Shown piece by piece: positions 25,546 to 33,915 of a stretch of DNA of 64,000 nucleotides. The DNA comes from Weissella confusa (GTDB lineage Bacteria; Bacillota; Bacilli; Lactobacillales; Lactobacillaceae). Position 1 is the stretch's first letter. Each line of letters opens with the position of its first letter. The translations under genes and the position numbers were made by a program. Where the stretch lies: the NCBI GenBank assembly GCA_014332815.1, contig JACSZT010000002.1, forward strand, positions 105,716 through 169,715, in the 5' to 3' direction. The notes beneath the pieces were generated by a model. The model worked only from the letters and a program-made list of their open reading frames with translations. It had not been told where the DNA came from and searched no databases.

Positions 25546-25572
25546 GCGCTCATCCTCAGAAAGGAAATCTTC

Positions 25573-26274
25573 ATGTTTGAATTTATTGCCAAGTATGCCC
25601 CACAATTGATTATGGCGGGTATCAAGTACACTGTGCCTCTAGCACTTATCTCGTTTGTTATTGCCGTCATCATTGCCGCAATCGTTGCGATGCTGCGTTC
25701 ATATGTCCCACATGCAACTGGTATCAAATCCATTGGTTGGCGCATTTTGAAGTTCATCCTATGGTTCTACGTTTGGTTGTTCCGTTCAACCCCAATGTTG
25801 GTCCAATTGTTCGTGGTCTTCTATGGATTGCCTAAGCTGGGTATCAGCTGGCTATCTCCTTCAGGATGGGCAGCCGCTATTTGGGTTTTGTCATTGAACA
25901 CAGCTGCATACGCTTCAGAAGCAATCCGTGCAGCTATCTCATCAATTCCTGATACGCAACGTGAAGCTGGTGCAGCACTTGGTATGACTGATTCACAAAT
26001 TTTCTTGCGTATCATCTTGCCACAAGCTGCTCGCATTTCAATTCCAACGTTGGCAAACTCATTCATTTCTTTGGTTAAGGATACGTCATTGGCATCTGTT
26101 GTTACGATCGTCGAGATGTTCTACCTTTCACAACAATTGGCAGCAGCCAACTTTGAACCATTGCAAATGTACTTGCTAGTTGCTGCAATTTACGCGCTAT
26201 TCGTTTCAATTTTGTCTATTCCACAACGCTACATCCAACGATGGGCTGATCGTTTCGTAAAGGTACAGGGGTAA
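25573..26274 (+). CDS. Amino acid ABC transporter permease
   Basis: A 233-residue HisM-type permease with five to six helices. The cytoplasmic coupling loop EAGAALGMTDSQIFLRIILP is the EAA motif contacting the ATPase. AAAGGAAA is 8 bases upstream. It is followed by the ATPase gene 6 bases later. The neighbouring divergent binding proteins are the likely partners; a cystine-type substrate is inferred. Confidence 0.9.
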   Translation: MFEFIAKYAPQLIMAGIKYTVPLALISFVIAVIIAAIVAMLRSYVPHATGIKSIGWRILKFILWFYVWLFRSTPMLVQLFVVFYGLPKLGISWLSPSGWAAAIWVLSLNTAAYASEAIRAAISSIPDTQREAGAALGMTDSQIFLRIILPQAARISIPTLANSFISLVKDTSLASVVTIVEMFYLSQQLAAANFEPLQMYLLVAAIYALFVSILSIPQRYIQRWADRFVKVQG

Positions 26275-26280
26275 TTTATT

Positions 26281-27021
26281 ATGTTGAAGTTAGAACACAT
26301 TGATAAGCAATACGCTGAGCACCACGCACTAAAGGATATCAACGTCACGTTCAATCCACATGAGACGACGGTTATCGTCGGACCTTCTGGTTCAGGTAAG
26401 TCAACGTTGCTTCGCTCACTTAACTTGTTGGAGCACCCTGATTCAGGTTTGTACACGTTGGACGATCGTACGATTGATTTGAGCCAACCAATCACAACTG
26501 AAACACTACTTTGGGTCCGTCGTAAGACTGGTATGGTTTTCCAACAACCACGTATGTTCGATCATCTAACAATTTTGGGTAACATCATCGAGGCCCCTGT
26601 TCACGTTTTGAAGCAAAATAAAGCTGAGGCAATTGCTAAGGCCCACGAATTGCTACAAGCTGTTAATTTGGATAACACGGCTGATCGTTACCCTTACCAA
26701 CTATCTGGTGGTCAAACGCAACGTGTTGCCATTGCCCGTGCTTTGGCCATGTCACCTGATTACCTATTGCTTGACGAGCCAACCTCTGCCTTGGACCCTG
26801 AATTGGAAGCACAAGTTTTGCGTGTCTTGAATGGTTTGGCCAAGGATGATCAATCAATGATTATCGTGACACACAACATGGAATTTGCGCGTGAAGCTGC
26901 TGACCGCATGCTGTTCTTGGAAGACGGTGAGATTGTCTTTGACGGTACACCAGCTGAATTCTTCAGCGAGCCAACCGATCGTATCAAGCACTTCCTAAAC
27001 GCCTTTAAATTTGAAGATTAA
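26281..27021 (+). CDS. Amino acid ABC transporter ATP-binding protein
   Basis: A 246-residue ATPase with Walker A GPSGSGKST (about residues 34-42), a Q-loop VFQQ, the signature LSGGQ, Walker B LLLDEP and the switch His in VTHNM. It belongs to the polar amino acid uptake class (GlnQ/TcyN-like). It closes the operon started by the attenuated leader. Confidence 0.92.
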   Translation: MLKLEHIDKQYAEHHALKDINVTFNPHETTVIVGPSGSGKSTLLRSLNLLEHPDSGLYTLDDRTIDLSQPITTETLLWVRRKTGMVFQQPRMFDHLTILGNIIEAPVHVLKQNKAEAIAKAHELLQAVNLDNTADRYPYQLSGGQTQRVAIARALAMSPDYLLLDEPTSALDPELEAQVLRVLNGLAKDDQSMIIVTHNMEFAREAADRMLFLEDGEIVFDGTPAEFFSEPTDRIKHFLNAFKFED

Positions 27022-27026
27022 CCACG

Positions 27027-27042
27027 TGTTTCACGTGAAACA
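27027..27042. promoter_or_regulatory. parS: parS-like site 4, perfect palindrome
   Basis: TGTTTCACGTGAAACA, fully symmetric. It lies between the ATPase stop codon and the terminator stem. Confidence 0.82.
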
Positions 27043-27079
27043 AAAAGACCTTCGAGATTTTTTCTCGAAGGTCTTTTTT
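27042..27079. terminator. Convergent terminator
   Basis: AAAAAGACCTTCGAGA (27042-27057) pairs with TCTCGAAGGTCTTTTTT (27063-27079). Confidence 0.9.
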
Positions 27080-27080
27080 C

Positions 27081-27857
27081 TTACTTCTTAACTGGCAATT
27101 GTAGTTGCCAACGTTCATTAAAGAACTTACGGTAGGCCATAAAACTAGCAAAGACCGATGAAATACCGGTCGCTGAAAGCAACATGAACACAACCATAAT
27201 TTGATACTTAATGGCATGAATTGGATCAACACCCGCCATAATCAAACCAGACATCATACCTGGCAATGACACCAATCCGTAAGTGCGAACCGTATCAATC
27301 GTTGGTTGTATACCAGTACGAATAGCTTCATGAACGATGCTGCTAGCCGCCAGCTTAGGTGAACCGCCAAGCGCCAAACGCTCAAAAACTTGTCCCTGTT
27401 GATCACGGAACTGTTGGTTCAAACTGCGATAAACAAGTCCCACAGCGGTCATTGAATTTCCGGCCACCATACCCGTAACTGGAATCATTTGATAAGGTTC
27501 AAACTTCAAGACACCCGTCAAAACCAAAATGCTCATTGTCACCGTCGTTGATAGAAGCAATCCCCACCAAGAGATATAGAAAGCCCCTGGAATTCCTTGG
27601 CTACGCTTCTTACCATTGCGTGCAGCGTTATAAACAATGAACAATTGCATCACAATCGTGACCAACCAATTATCCAAGTTAAAGATAAACTTCAATAGGT
27701 ATCCAACAATAATCAGCTGAATAATCGCGCGGGCAACCGAAATAATCGTATCTTTTTCAAGCCCTAATTTTTGCCGATAACTAATTCCCAATGAGATAAC
27801 AACCAATACAAACGTAAGGGCGAGCGACCAATTGCTAACATTAATCTGACTATTCAT
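27081..27857 (-). CDS. fetB: FetB-type ABC permease (UPF0014, putative iron exporter)
   Basis: A 258-residue membrane protein with seven helices. VARAIIQLIIVGYLL, the VTGMVAGNSMTAVGLV stretch and the GLVSLPGMMSGLIMAGVDP segment are conserved in the FetB/YbbM family. In E. coli FetAB exports iron and protects against oxidative stress. It overlaps the ATPase gene by 8 bases. A role in metal export is inferred from family. Confidence 0.85.
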   Translation of the reverse strand: MNSQINVSNWSLALTFVLVVISLGISYRQKLGLEKDTIISVARAIIQLIIVGYLLKFIFNLDNWLVTIVMQLFIVYNAARNGKKRSQGIPGAFYISWWGLLLSTTVTMSILVLTGVLKFEPYQMIPVTGMVAGNSMTAVGLVYRSLNQQFRDQQGQVFERLALGGSPKLAASSIVHEAIRTGIQPTIDTVRTYGLVSLPGMMSGLIMAGVDPIHAIKYQIMVVFMLLSATGISSVFASFMAYRKFFNERWQLQLPVKK

Positions 27858-28500
27858 GCGTCAATACCCCCTCGCCTTCGTGCAACGTCAGTACAGTTTG
27901 TGCTTCAGCAATCTCTTGCTCATCGTGCGTGACCGACAAGACAATATTGTTCTCACGGTCATGCAAGGCGTGAATAGCTTGCCAAATCGCCGTCTTGGTT
28001 TCGCTGTCTAACCCTGTCGAAATTTCATCTAACAACAAAACCTTTGGTGGAAATAGCAAATTACGAAGGACCCCAATTCGCTGGCGTTCACCGCCTGATA
28101 ATTCTGAAACCGCCTTATCAAGATAGTTCTCTGGCAGTCCCATCTTCACCAAACCCTCGCGTTGGTTGACTTCATTTACCGTTTCTTGACGTACCAAAAA
28201 CGGAAAATCCAAGTTGTCACGAACCGTCTCACCAAATAATTGAGCCGACTGCGTAGCGTATGAGATTTGTTGGCGCACCGTTCCAATTGGCATGGTCAGT
28301 GTGCTGGTATCATCCAGCACGACATCACCATCAGTGGCATCTTGGAGGCCAGCAATAATTTTCAATAGTGTACTTTTACCTGTTCCTGACGGTCCCACTA
28401 CCGTCACCCAATCACCGGATGCAAGCTTCAAATTTAAGTCTTTCAAAATAGTCCGGTCGTCAATCGAATAATTAACATGTTTCAATTCTAAAGTCGTCAT
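27850..28500 (-). CDS. fetA: FetA-type ABC ATP-binding protein
   Basis: A 216-residue ATPase with GPSGTGKST (about residues 36-44), the signature LSGGERQR, Walker B VLLLDEIS and the His in SVTHDEQE. It forms a pair with the overlapping FetB gene. The upstream tetR gene ends in a terminator 7 bases before, so FetAB is probably a separate unit. Confidence 0.86.
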   Translation of the reverse strand: MTTLELKHVNYSIDDRTILKDLNLKLASGDWVTVVGPSGTGKSTLLKIIAGLQDATDGDVVLDDTSTLTMPIGTVRQQISYATQSAQLFGETVRDNLDFPFLVRQETVNEVNQREGLVKMGLPENYLDKAVSELSGGERQRIGVLRNLLFPPKVLLLDEISTGLDSETKTAIWQAIHALHDRENNIVLSVTHDEQEIAEAQTVLTLHEGEGVLTHE

Positions 28501-28540
28501 AGATATCCCCCCACATTAAACCTAATGACATTGTAAACCA

Positions 28541-28570
28541 AAAAGCGTTGGTGCACCCGTCACCAACGCT
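28541..28570 (-). terminator. Terminator of the tetR gene
   Basis: AGCGTTGGTG (28544-28553) pairs with CACCAACGCT (28561-28570); TTTTTGG follows on the minus strand. Confidence 0.82.
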
Positions 28571-28576
28571 GATCGA

Positions 28577-29161
28577 TCAATTTTCTTCTTCATTTAAGAC
28601 GATTCCTTGCTCCACAACCGGCAACATTTCTTGCCACGTTGTTTCGAACAGCGTTTTAAACAAATTATCATCCCACTTATCCGCAAAAAACGGGTGATAG
28701 AAATATGTAAACGTCTGCATAATGGTCATGCCACGCTGATTTCGGAATGTATCCCAGGCCATGATGTTTTCAACAGCCAGTGCAAAATCCTGCAAGCGCG
28801 GATCAAGCAGCACATCACGGTTAGCCAATTGTTCTTCGTAAAAAGCCATCATTTCAGGCTCACGGCTAAATCCTTCGCGTCGACGTGATGCCAACAACCA
28901 CAACCAATCGTGCAAGGCTGTGACACGTTCTTCTTCCGGGGCGCGAACATTCGCTTCCCAGACCGGACCATCAACCTGCTCTAACCAAGCCGTATTCATC
29001 GCTTCAAAAAGCGCTTCTTTATTTGCAAAATGCTTGTATAAAGCCGCCGGCGTAATTTCCAACTTTCGGGCAACGTCAGCTAAACGTGACTTTTCAAAAC
29101 CCTTTTCGTCGAGAACTGCTCGTGCGGCATCAAAAATGGACTCTGTCGTCACTTTCGCCAT
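28577..29161 (-). CDS. TetR-family transcriptional regulator
   Basis: A 194-residue repressor. The N-terminal helix-turn-helix spans ESIFDAARAVLDEKGFEKSRL through ITPAALYKHFANKEALFEAM. The C-terminal ligand domain includes an aromatic-rich helix (MQTFTYFYHPFF). ATG 29161 has GGAGG 8 bases upstream; the GTG at 29170 overlaps that site. It may control itself, the FetAB genes, or the divergent aldo/keto reductase. Confidence 0.85.
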   Translation of the reverse strand: MAKVTTESIFDAARAVLDEKGFEKSRLADVARKLEITPAALYKHFANKEALFEAMNTAWLEQVDGPVWEANVRAPEEERVTALHDWLWLLASRRREGFSREPEMMAFYEEQLANRDVLLDPRLQDFALAVENIMAWDTFRNQRGMTIMQTFTYFYHPFFADKWDDNLFKTLFETTWQEMLPVVEQGIVLNEEEN

Positions 29162-29195
29162 GGCGTTCACCTCCGTTCTGGTTTATCACAGCAGC

Positions 29196-29295
29196 TGTTG
29201 GTCTAAAACCCCTGACTTTAGTCAGGCGTAAGACCAACAACGCACCTGATAAGGGCGACTTGGTCGCGTCGGAGGTCAAAACCTCCGACACTCCT
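29196..29295. repeat. Cluster of strong hairpins, possible IS200/IS605-type end remnant
   Basis: TGTTGGTCT (29196-29204) pairs with AGACCAACA (29231-29239) around an inner CCTGAC-TTTA-GTCAGG (29211-29226). CGAC/GTCG and GTCGGAGGT (29268-29276) with ACCTCCGAC (29281-29289) follow. Such palindromes with TTTA loops recall subterminal ends of IS200/IS605 elements, but there is no transposase here. Confidence 0.4.
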
Positions 29296-29451
29296 AGTCT
29301 GCTTTATTATAGCTGAAGCTTAAAAAAGTGCCTAATTTTTTAAACTTCTCAATATTTTTGTTATCATTAAGGAGTAGTTGTGTAACTTATTTTTATTTAG
29401 TAACGTTACACGTCGATGCACCTCATCAATTTAATAGGAGTGTGAAATTTA

Positions 29452-30309
29452 ATGACTATTTCATCATTGACTGATACTTACACGCTTTCAAACGGTGTTA
29501 AGATCCCCGTTGTGGGATTTGGAACTTGGCAAACGCCTGATGGTGATGTGGCCTACCAAAGCACGTTGGATGCTTTGGCTGCCGGCTACCGTCACATCGA
29601 TACGGCCGCTGCTTACGGTAACGAAGAATCAATCGGACGTGCTTTGAAGGATTCAGGCATTGCCCGCGAAGACATCTTCGTAACGTCAAAGTTGTGGAAC
29701 GACATGCACGGATACGAGTCAGCTAAGCAAGCCTTGGAAGACACGTTGAAGCGCTTGGACTTGGAATACTTGGACTTGTACTTGATTCACTGGCCAAACC
29801 CAAAGGCTAACCGCGAAAACTGGGCCGAAGCTAACGCTGAGACTTGGCGCGCGATGGAAGAAGCCTACGAAGCTGGTAAGGTACGTGCAATTGGAATCTC
29901 AAACTTCCAAGTATCTCACTTTGAGGAATTGTTGAAGACGGCTAAGGTTACGCCTATGGTTAACCAATTGTTCGTTAACCCTTCAGACATGGAAGCTGAA
30001 ATCGTTGCCTTCAACAACGAGCACAACGTTTTGACTGAAGCTTACTCACCATTGGGAACGGGTAAGATGTTGACGGTCGCTGCAATTCAAGAAGTTGCCG
30101 ACAAGTACAACAAGTCAGTTGCCCAAGTTGCATTGCGCTGGTCATTGCAACACGGCTTCTTGCCTTTGCCAAAGTCAACGCACAAGGAGCGTATCGTTGA
30201 AAACGGTCAACTCTTTGACTTCGAGTTGTCTGCTGAAGACATGGCAACGTTGGATAAGCTTGAAGGTGTCGCTGGTACTCACACTGACGCCGACAAGACA
30301 AACTTCTAA
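29452..30309 (+). CDS. Aldo/keto reductase
   Basis: A 285-residue NADPH-dependent oxidoreductase. The catalytic tetrad is visible: Asp in HIDTAAAYGNEESIG, Tyr in the same motif, Lys in VTSKLWND, and His in LYLIHWPNP. The barrel length fits the AKR5 group (2,5-diketo-D-gluconate reductase-like). The codon choice is strongly biased (GCC, AAG, TTG), as in highly expressed genes. TAGGAG precedes the start. Confidence 0.92.
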   Translation: MTISSLTDTYTLSNGVKIPVVGFGTWQTPDGDVAYQSTLDALAAGYRHIDTAAAYGNEESIGRALKDSGIAREDIFVTSKLWNDMHGYESAKQALEDTLKRLDLEYLDLYLIHWPNPKANRENWAEANAETWRAMEEAYEAGKVRAIGISNFQVSHFEELLKTAKVTPMVNQLFVNPSDMEAEIVAFNNEHNVLTEAYSPLGTGKMLTVAAIQEVADKYNKSVAQVALRWSLQHGFLPLPKSTHKERIVENGQLFDFELSAEDMATLDKLEGVAGTHTDADKTNF

Positions 30310-30320
30310 TTATGCATAAC

Positions 30321-30355
30321 AAAACGCCCCTAACTGAAAAGTTAGGGGCGTTTTT
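30321..30355 (+). terminator. Terminator after the aldo/keto reductase
   Basis: AAAACGCCCCTAACT (30321-30335) pairs with AGTTAGGGGCGTTTTT (30340-30355). Confidence 0.9.
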
Positions 30356-30432
30356 GTCTGTAAGGAATGATTCAATTGAATGATTTCTTGCTCGCTGGGT
30401 GGCTCTCTCACCAACCGCCCAGTGATATATGA

Positions 30433-30636
30433 TTACTTCTTAAGACGCAAAGCGACAGAAACGCTACCTACGACTAACAAAGCAACAAAGGCTAGAACAA
30501 CATCTAGCTCAACTTCAAACGTTGAGGCGTTGCCCTCAGCGCTAAATAGCAACATCAATGCTGCGAATACAGCAATCGTTACGATAGCGGCAATAGCTGA
30601 CGCCTTTGCTGACATCACATACTTCACCTCTTGCAT
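30433..30636 (-). CDS. Small membrane protein, 67 aa
   Basis: Two hydrophobic helices, ASAIAAIVTIAVFAALMLLF and LDVVLAFVALLVVGSVSVAL, flank an acidic loop (FEVELD), with a basic end RLKK. GAGAGG is 8 bases before ATG 30636; ATG 30615 is a second option with GAGGTG. Not recognised as a known family. Confidence 0.6.
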   Translation of the reverse strand: MQEVKYVMSAKASAIAAIVTIAVFAALMLLFSAEGNASTFEVELDVVLAFVALLVVGSVSVALRLKK

Positions 30637-30757
30637 TATTCAAACCTCTCACAAATATAAATCTCACACGAGTTCTTATTATAAACGTTACTTACTTTTA
30701 TTCAAGAGCAAAAGGGGAAAGTCGTCCACAATAAAAGATACCCAGGTTAACTAATTT

Positions 30758-30773
30758 TGTTCCACATGAAACA
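30758..30773. promoter_or_regulatory. parS: parS-like site 5 (CACATG core)
   Basis: TGTTCCACATGAAACA, one mismatch from consensus and the same sequence as site 2. It directly follows the terminator stem of the MDR exporter gene. Confidence 0.6.
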
Positions 30774-30777
30774 AAAA

Positions 30778-30801
30778 GCGAGTGTAATTATCTACACTCG
30801 C
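30778..30801 (-). terminator. Terminator of the ABC exporter gene
   Basis: GCGAGTGTA (30778-30786) pairs with TACACTCGC (30793-30801); TTTTTG follows on the minus strand, leading into parS-like site 5. Confidence 0.82.
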
Positions 30802-30814
30802 CTGCAAAAACATA

Positions 30815-32581
30815 TTAATCTTGATTGAATTGTGTATCAACGTACTCACGGTACAACTCGTGATTAGCCACCAATTCCTTGTGCGTACCAGCGCCGCTTA
30901 CCGTACCTTGTTCGATAAAGTAAATCTTATCGGCATCCACAATCGTACTCAAACGGTGCGCAATGACCAACGTTGTTCGTCCCTTCATCAAAGACTCCAA
31001 CGCCTTCTGCACCATTGCCTCAGACTCTGAATCCAAACTGGCAGTCGCTTCATCCAACATCAAAATCTTTGGATCACGCAAAAATGCACGTGCAATTGCC
31101 AATCGTTGACGCTGTCCACCAGACACCTTCACACCACGTTCGCCAACTTCAGTATCCAAACCTGCTGGCATGTCGCGCACGAACTTTTCTGCAAACGCTA
31201 TTCCAAGCACGCGCCACAAATCATCATCCGAGTATTCACCCGTTAATCCATACGTCAAATTGTGGCGAATTGTTCCGGCCATAATCGCTGAATCTTGGCT
31301 AACAAACCCAATTTGTTCACGCCAATTAGCCAAATTCACATCTGACACATCATGATTACCAATCATGATCTCACCGGCCGTTGGCGTGTAGTAACGCTCG
31401 AGCAAACTAAAGATGGTTGACTTACCACCACCTGAAGGACCAGCGAACGCCACAACTGTATTAGGCTGGGCCTCAAACGACACATCGCTCAAAATCTTCT
31501 TGCTGTCATCATAAGCGAAATCAACATGGCTCATCGCCAATGTTTGTCCTTCAACGTCGACGTCGACACCAGACGTCAAATCTTCTTCTGGCTCAGCCAA
31601 CAACGCTTGGACGCGTTCCGTTGAACCGCTCGCCTTAGCCAAATCTGAGAAAAATTGACCGAGAGTTGCTGATGGACCAAGCAATTGGAAAAGATACATC
31701 AAGAATGAGAACATCGTTCCCATCGTCATTGTACCTTGTGACACACGGTGCGCACCGTAGGCCAATACACCAACAAATAATCCCATCATAACCGCCGTCA
31801 TTAACGGACCCGCAACTGAATCATACACAGCTTCACGCAAACCAATCTTATACAAAGATTGAATCGTCGTGTGACCCTTTTCAGTTTCAAACGGTTCCGC
31901 ATTAGATGACTTTACCAAACGAATTTCACTTAACGTTTCACCAGCCGCGCCATTAAAGTCAGCCAATGAATTCTGACGATCACGACCAACCTTGTGTGAT
32001 TGACGCATCACTGGCAACATCACCAACATCACCAATGGGATTGCCAATGCCATAATCGCCGTCATGCGCCAGTCCTTCAAGACCATCAACGTCAACGCAC
32101 CCACCACCGTTAGCAAAGACGTAATCATACGAGGAAATGAGTTTGCCAACAAGTCTTTAATTTGCGTTGAATCATTAATCAAACGTGACGTCATTTCGCC
32201 CGCTTTGGTTTCATCAAAATATGCGACGCGCAAACGAATTAGTTTATCCCACAAGGTATTACGCAAACGACTAACCACGTTTTCGCCAAAGATTCCCAAA
32301 ACAGTTCCTGACAAGGCGCTAATCACCGCGCTCAGGATAAACATACCAATTACACTGACGAGCAATGTTTTATCAATCGACTTACCAAAACCGTTAATTA
32401 AATCACCCGCAAAATGTGGCACGGCCAACTGAATACCCGTTGCAATAACGCCTAATCCTAGCCCCAATCCTAGTTGCCAGTAGGCTGGTTTTGTTTGACG
32501 AATTAAGCGCATAAATGCCTTCATATCAAACTTTGCTGGTCGTTGAAATGCTTCCGTTTCAACGCTTTGTCCACGATCCAT
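30815..32581 (-). CDS. ABC multidrug exporter (fused membrane/ATPase half-transporter)
   Basis: A 588-residue half-transporter, like BmrA or LmrA. Six membrane helices occupy about residues 35-320, and the nucleotide domain has GPSGGGKST, the signature VSGGQRQRLAIARAF, Walker B ILMLDEA and IAHRL. It would work as a homodimer exporting hydrophobic compounds. It is cotranscribed with the marR gene 32 bases upstream, which likely represses it. Confidence 0.9.
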   Translation of the reverse strand: MDRGQSVETEAFQRPAKFDMKAFMRLIRQTKPAYWQLGLGLGLGVIATGIQLAVPHFAGDLINGFGKSIDKTLLVSVIGMFILSAVISALSGTVLGIFGENVVSRLRNTLWDKLIRLRVAYFDETKAGEMTSRLINDSTQIKDLLANSFPRMITSLLTVVGALTLMVLKDWRMTAIMALAIPLVMLVMLPVMRQSHKVGRDRQNSLADFNGAAGETLSEIRLVKSSNAEPFETEKGHTTIQSLYKIGLREAVYDSVAGPLMTAVMMGLFVGVLAYGAHRVSQGTMTMGTMFSFLMYLFQLLGPSATLGQFFSDLAKASGSTERVQALLAEPEEDLTSGVDVDVEGQTLAMSHVDFAYDDSKKILSDVSFEAQPNTVVAFAGPSGGGKSTIFSLLERYYTPTAGEIMIGNHDVSDVNLANWREQIGFVSQDSAIMAGTIRHNLTYGLTGEYSDDDLWRVLGIAFAEKFVRDMPAGLDTEVGERGVKVSGGQRQRLAIARAFLRDPKILMLDEATASLDSESEAMVQKALESLMKGRTTLVIAHRLSTIVDADKIYFIEQGTVSGAGTHKELVANHELYREYVDTQFNQD

Positions 32582-32613
32582 CTCTCTGCCTCTTATCTCT
32601 TATCTTTTGACGG

Positions 32614-33207
32614 TTAGAACCAGCCCTTGAAGCCCTTGTGCAAGTCGTGGTGCATCTTGTGCATCTCCTTGCGCATTTCACGGCGGTCAGTGAAGTCCAT
32701 GTTTTGGAAACGCTCGGCGAATGGTCCAAACGCATCGCGGAGCATCTCAGGATCCATTTCAATGTCCTCGGTATTGGCTGCGATGCGACGCAACATGTCC
32801 TTTAACTGCGCCTGCTCGGCTTCAGTGAGCACTGAGAAAGCACGTTCACTCATCTCGTCATTACCGTTATGCAAACCAGCTAGCGTCTCCTTACCGGCAT
32901 CTGTAATGAAAATAAGTGAAACACGGCCATCGTTCTCAGAGGCACGGCGTTCGATCATCCCCGTTTCAACCAAGCTCGTCACTTGCGCACTCACTGAGCT
33001 AGGACGAATATCCAACTTTTCTGCGATTTCCGCATTCGTTAGACCGTCTTCCTTATTCAACAAAGACAACAAGCGCAAACGGCCACGTCCCAATTCCTTA
33101 TCACTACCGCGCTTAGTACGCATATTCATTGACATCGCTGCCATAAAGAAGCGCGAGTGCATCAAACGGCTGAATGATTCCATCAAATCTTGTGTTTCAT
33201 CTGTCAT
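32614..33207 (-). CDS. MarR-family regulator
   Basis: A 197-residue regulator with the winged helix at about residues 35-110 (LTNAEIAEKLDIRPSSVSAQ, then ENDGRVSLIFITDAGKE). It has an unusual C-terminal extension ending EMHKMHHDLHKGFKGWF, rich in His and possibly metal-binding. It heads the exporter operon and has repeated operator-like sequences upstream. Confidence 0.88.
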   Translation of the reverse strand: MTDETQDLMESFSRLMHSRFFMAAMSMNMRTKRGSDKELGRGRLRLLSLLNKEDGLTNAEIAEKLDIRPSSVSAQVTSLVETGMIERRASENDGRVSLIFITDAGKETLAGLHNGNDEMSERAFSVLTEAEQAQLKDMLRRIAANTEDIEMDPEMLRDAFGPFAERFQNMDFTDRREMRKEMHKMHHDLHKGFKGWF

Positions 33208-33230
33208 TTTATTTTTACCTCAAATAGTCA

Positions 33231-33325
33231 TTAGTTAATTAGTTAGTTTTAAAACAACCAACCTAACGAAAAAGAAGTATAAACCGTTAGTTAGGTTAAG
33301 TCAACACAAACTAACTAATTAATTT
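33231..33325. promoter_or_regulatory. Repeated TTAGTTAG operator-like sequences
   Basis: TTAATTAGTTAGTTTT (from 33234) and AAACTAACTAATTAATTTT (33308-33326) form a distant inverted repeat. Between them are CCTAAC (33262) and GTTAGTTAGGTT (33287). They lie upstream of the marR gene, so autoregulation is likely. Confidence 0.6.
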
Positions 33326-33336
33326 TGTAATTAAAA

Positions 33337-33361
33337 AGTCGCACCCAATTTGAGTGCGACT
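33337..33361 (-). terminator. Terminator of the Nudix gene
   Basis: AGTCGCAC (33337-33344) pairs with GTGCGACT (33354-33361); TTTTTA follows on the minus strand. Confidence 0.8.
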
Positions 33362-33366
33362 CTCGT

Positions 33367-33858
33367 CTAGTCTTCACGTAGCCAAACAGCCTCGGAAGCT
33401 TCATTATCATTAATCACTTGATGAACAGTTTTTTGCGCCTGTGGCACAAACATCTCGGGTTCTGGGCGCACCGGTACGTATGAAACAACCAACGTTTCCT
33501 CACCATCTTCACGCAGCGTGCCACCGACCGCTTCAACTTCAAAGCCCATTGCAATCGTTTCTTGCGCATCACCCCAGCGGTTCTCACTGACGATTTCAGA
33601 CGATACACCGAGCAAACGCTTCACACGCACATCAAGTCCCGTTTCTTCTTTGAATTCGCGTACAATCGCTTCCTGTGGCGTTTCACCGTATTCGATATAG
33701 CCACCTGGAAAGCCCCAGCCTTTTTGAATATCAGAACGTTTCTCTAATAAGATTGCCGAACGATCCGTCTGCCATAACACACCGAATACCGTGTTAAAAA
33801 TCATGCCTTCATGACCAACTTTTTCGCGCATACGTGCGATGTAATTTTTCTCTGCCAT
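33367..33858 (-). CDS. Nudix hydrolase
   Basis: A 163-residue protein with a perfect Nudix box, GX5EX7REUXEEXGU, seen as GYIEYGETPQEAIVREFKEE. It cleaves a nucleoside diphosphate-linked substrate using divalent metal. ATG 33858 has GAGGG upstream; the ORF from 33885 has no better site. Substrate not predictable. Confidence 0.88.
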   Translation of the reverse strand: MAEKNYIARMREKVGHEGMIFNTVFGVLWQTDRSAILLEKRSDIQKGWGFPGGYIEYGETPQEAIVREFKEETGLDVRVKRLLGVSSEIVSENRWGDAQETIAMGFEVEAVGGTLREDGEETLVVSYVPVRPEPEMFVPQAQKTVHQVINDNEASEAVWLRED

Positions 33859-33915
33859 ATGATTCGCCCTCTTTTCACCACCCATTATTCCACGTTAAGG
33901 ATATAATGCAACACG

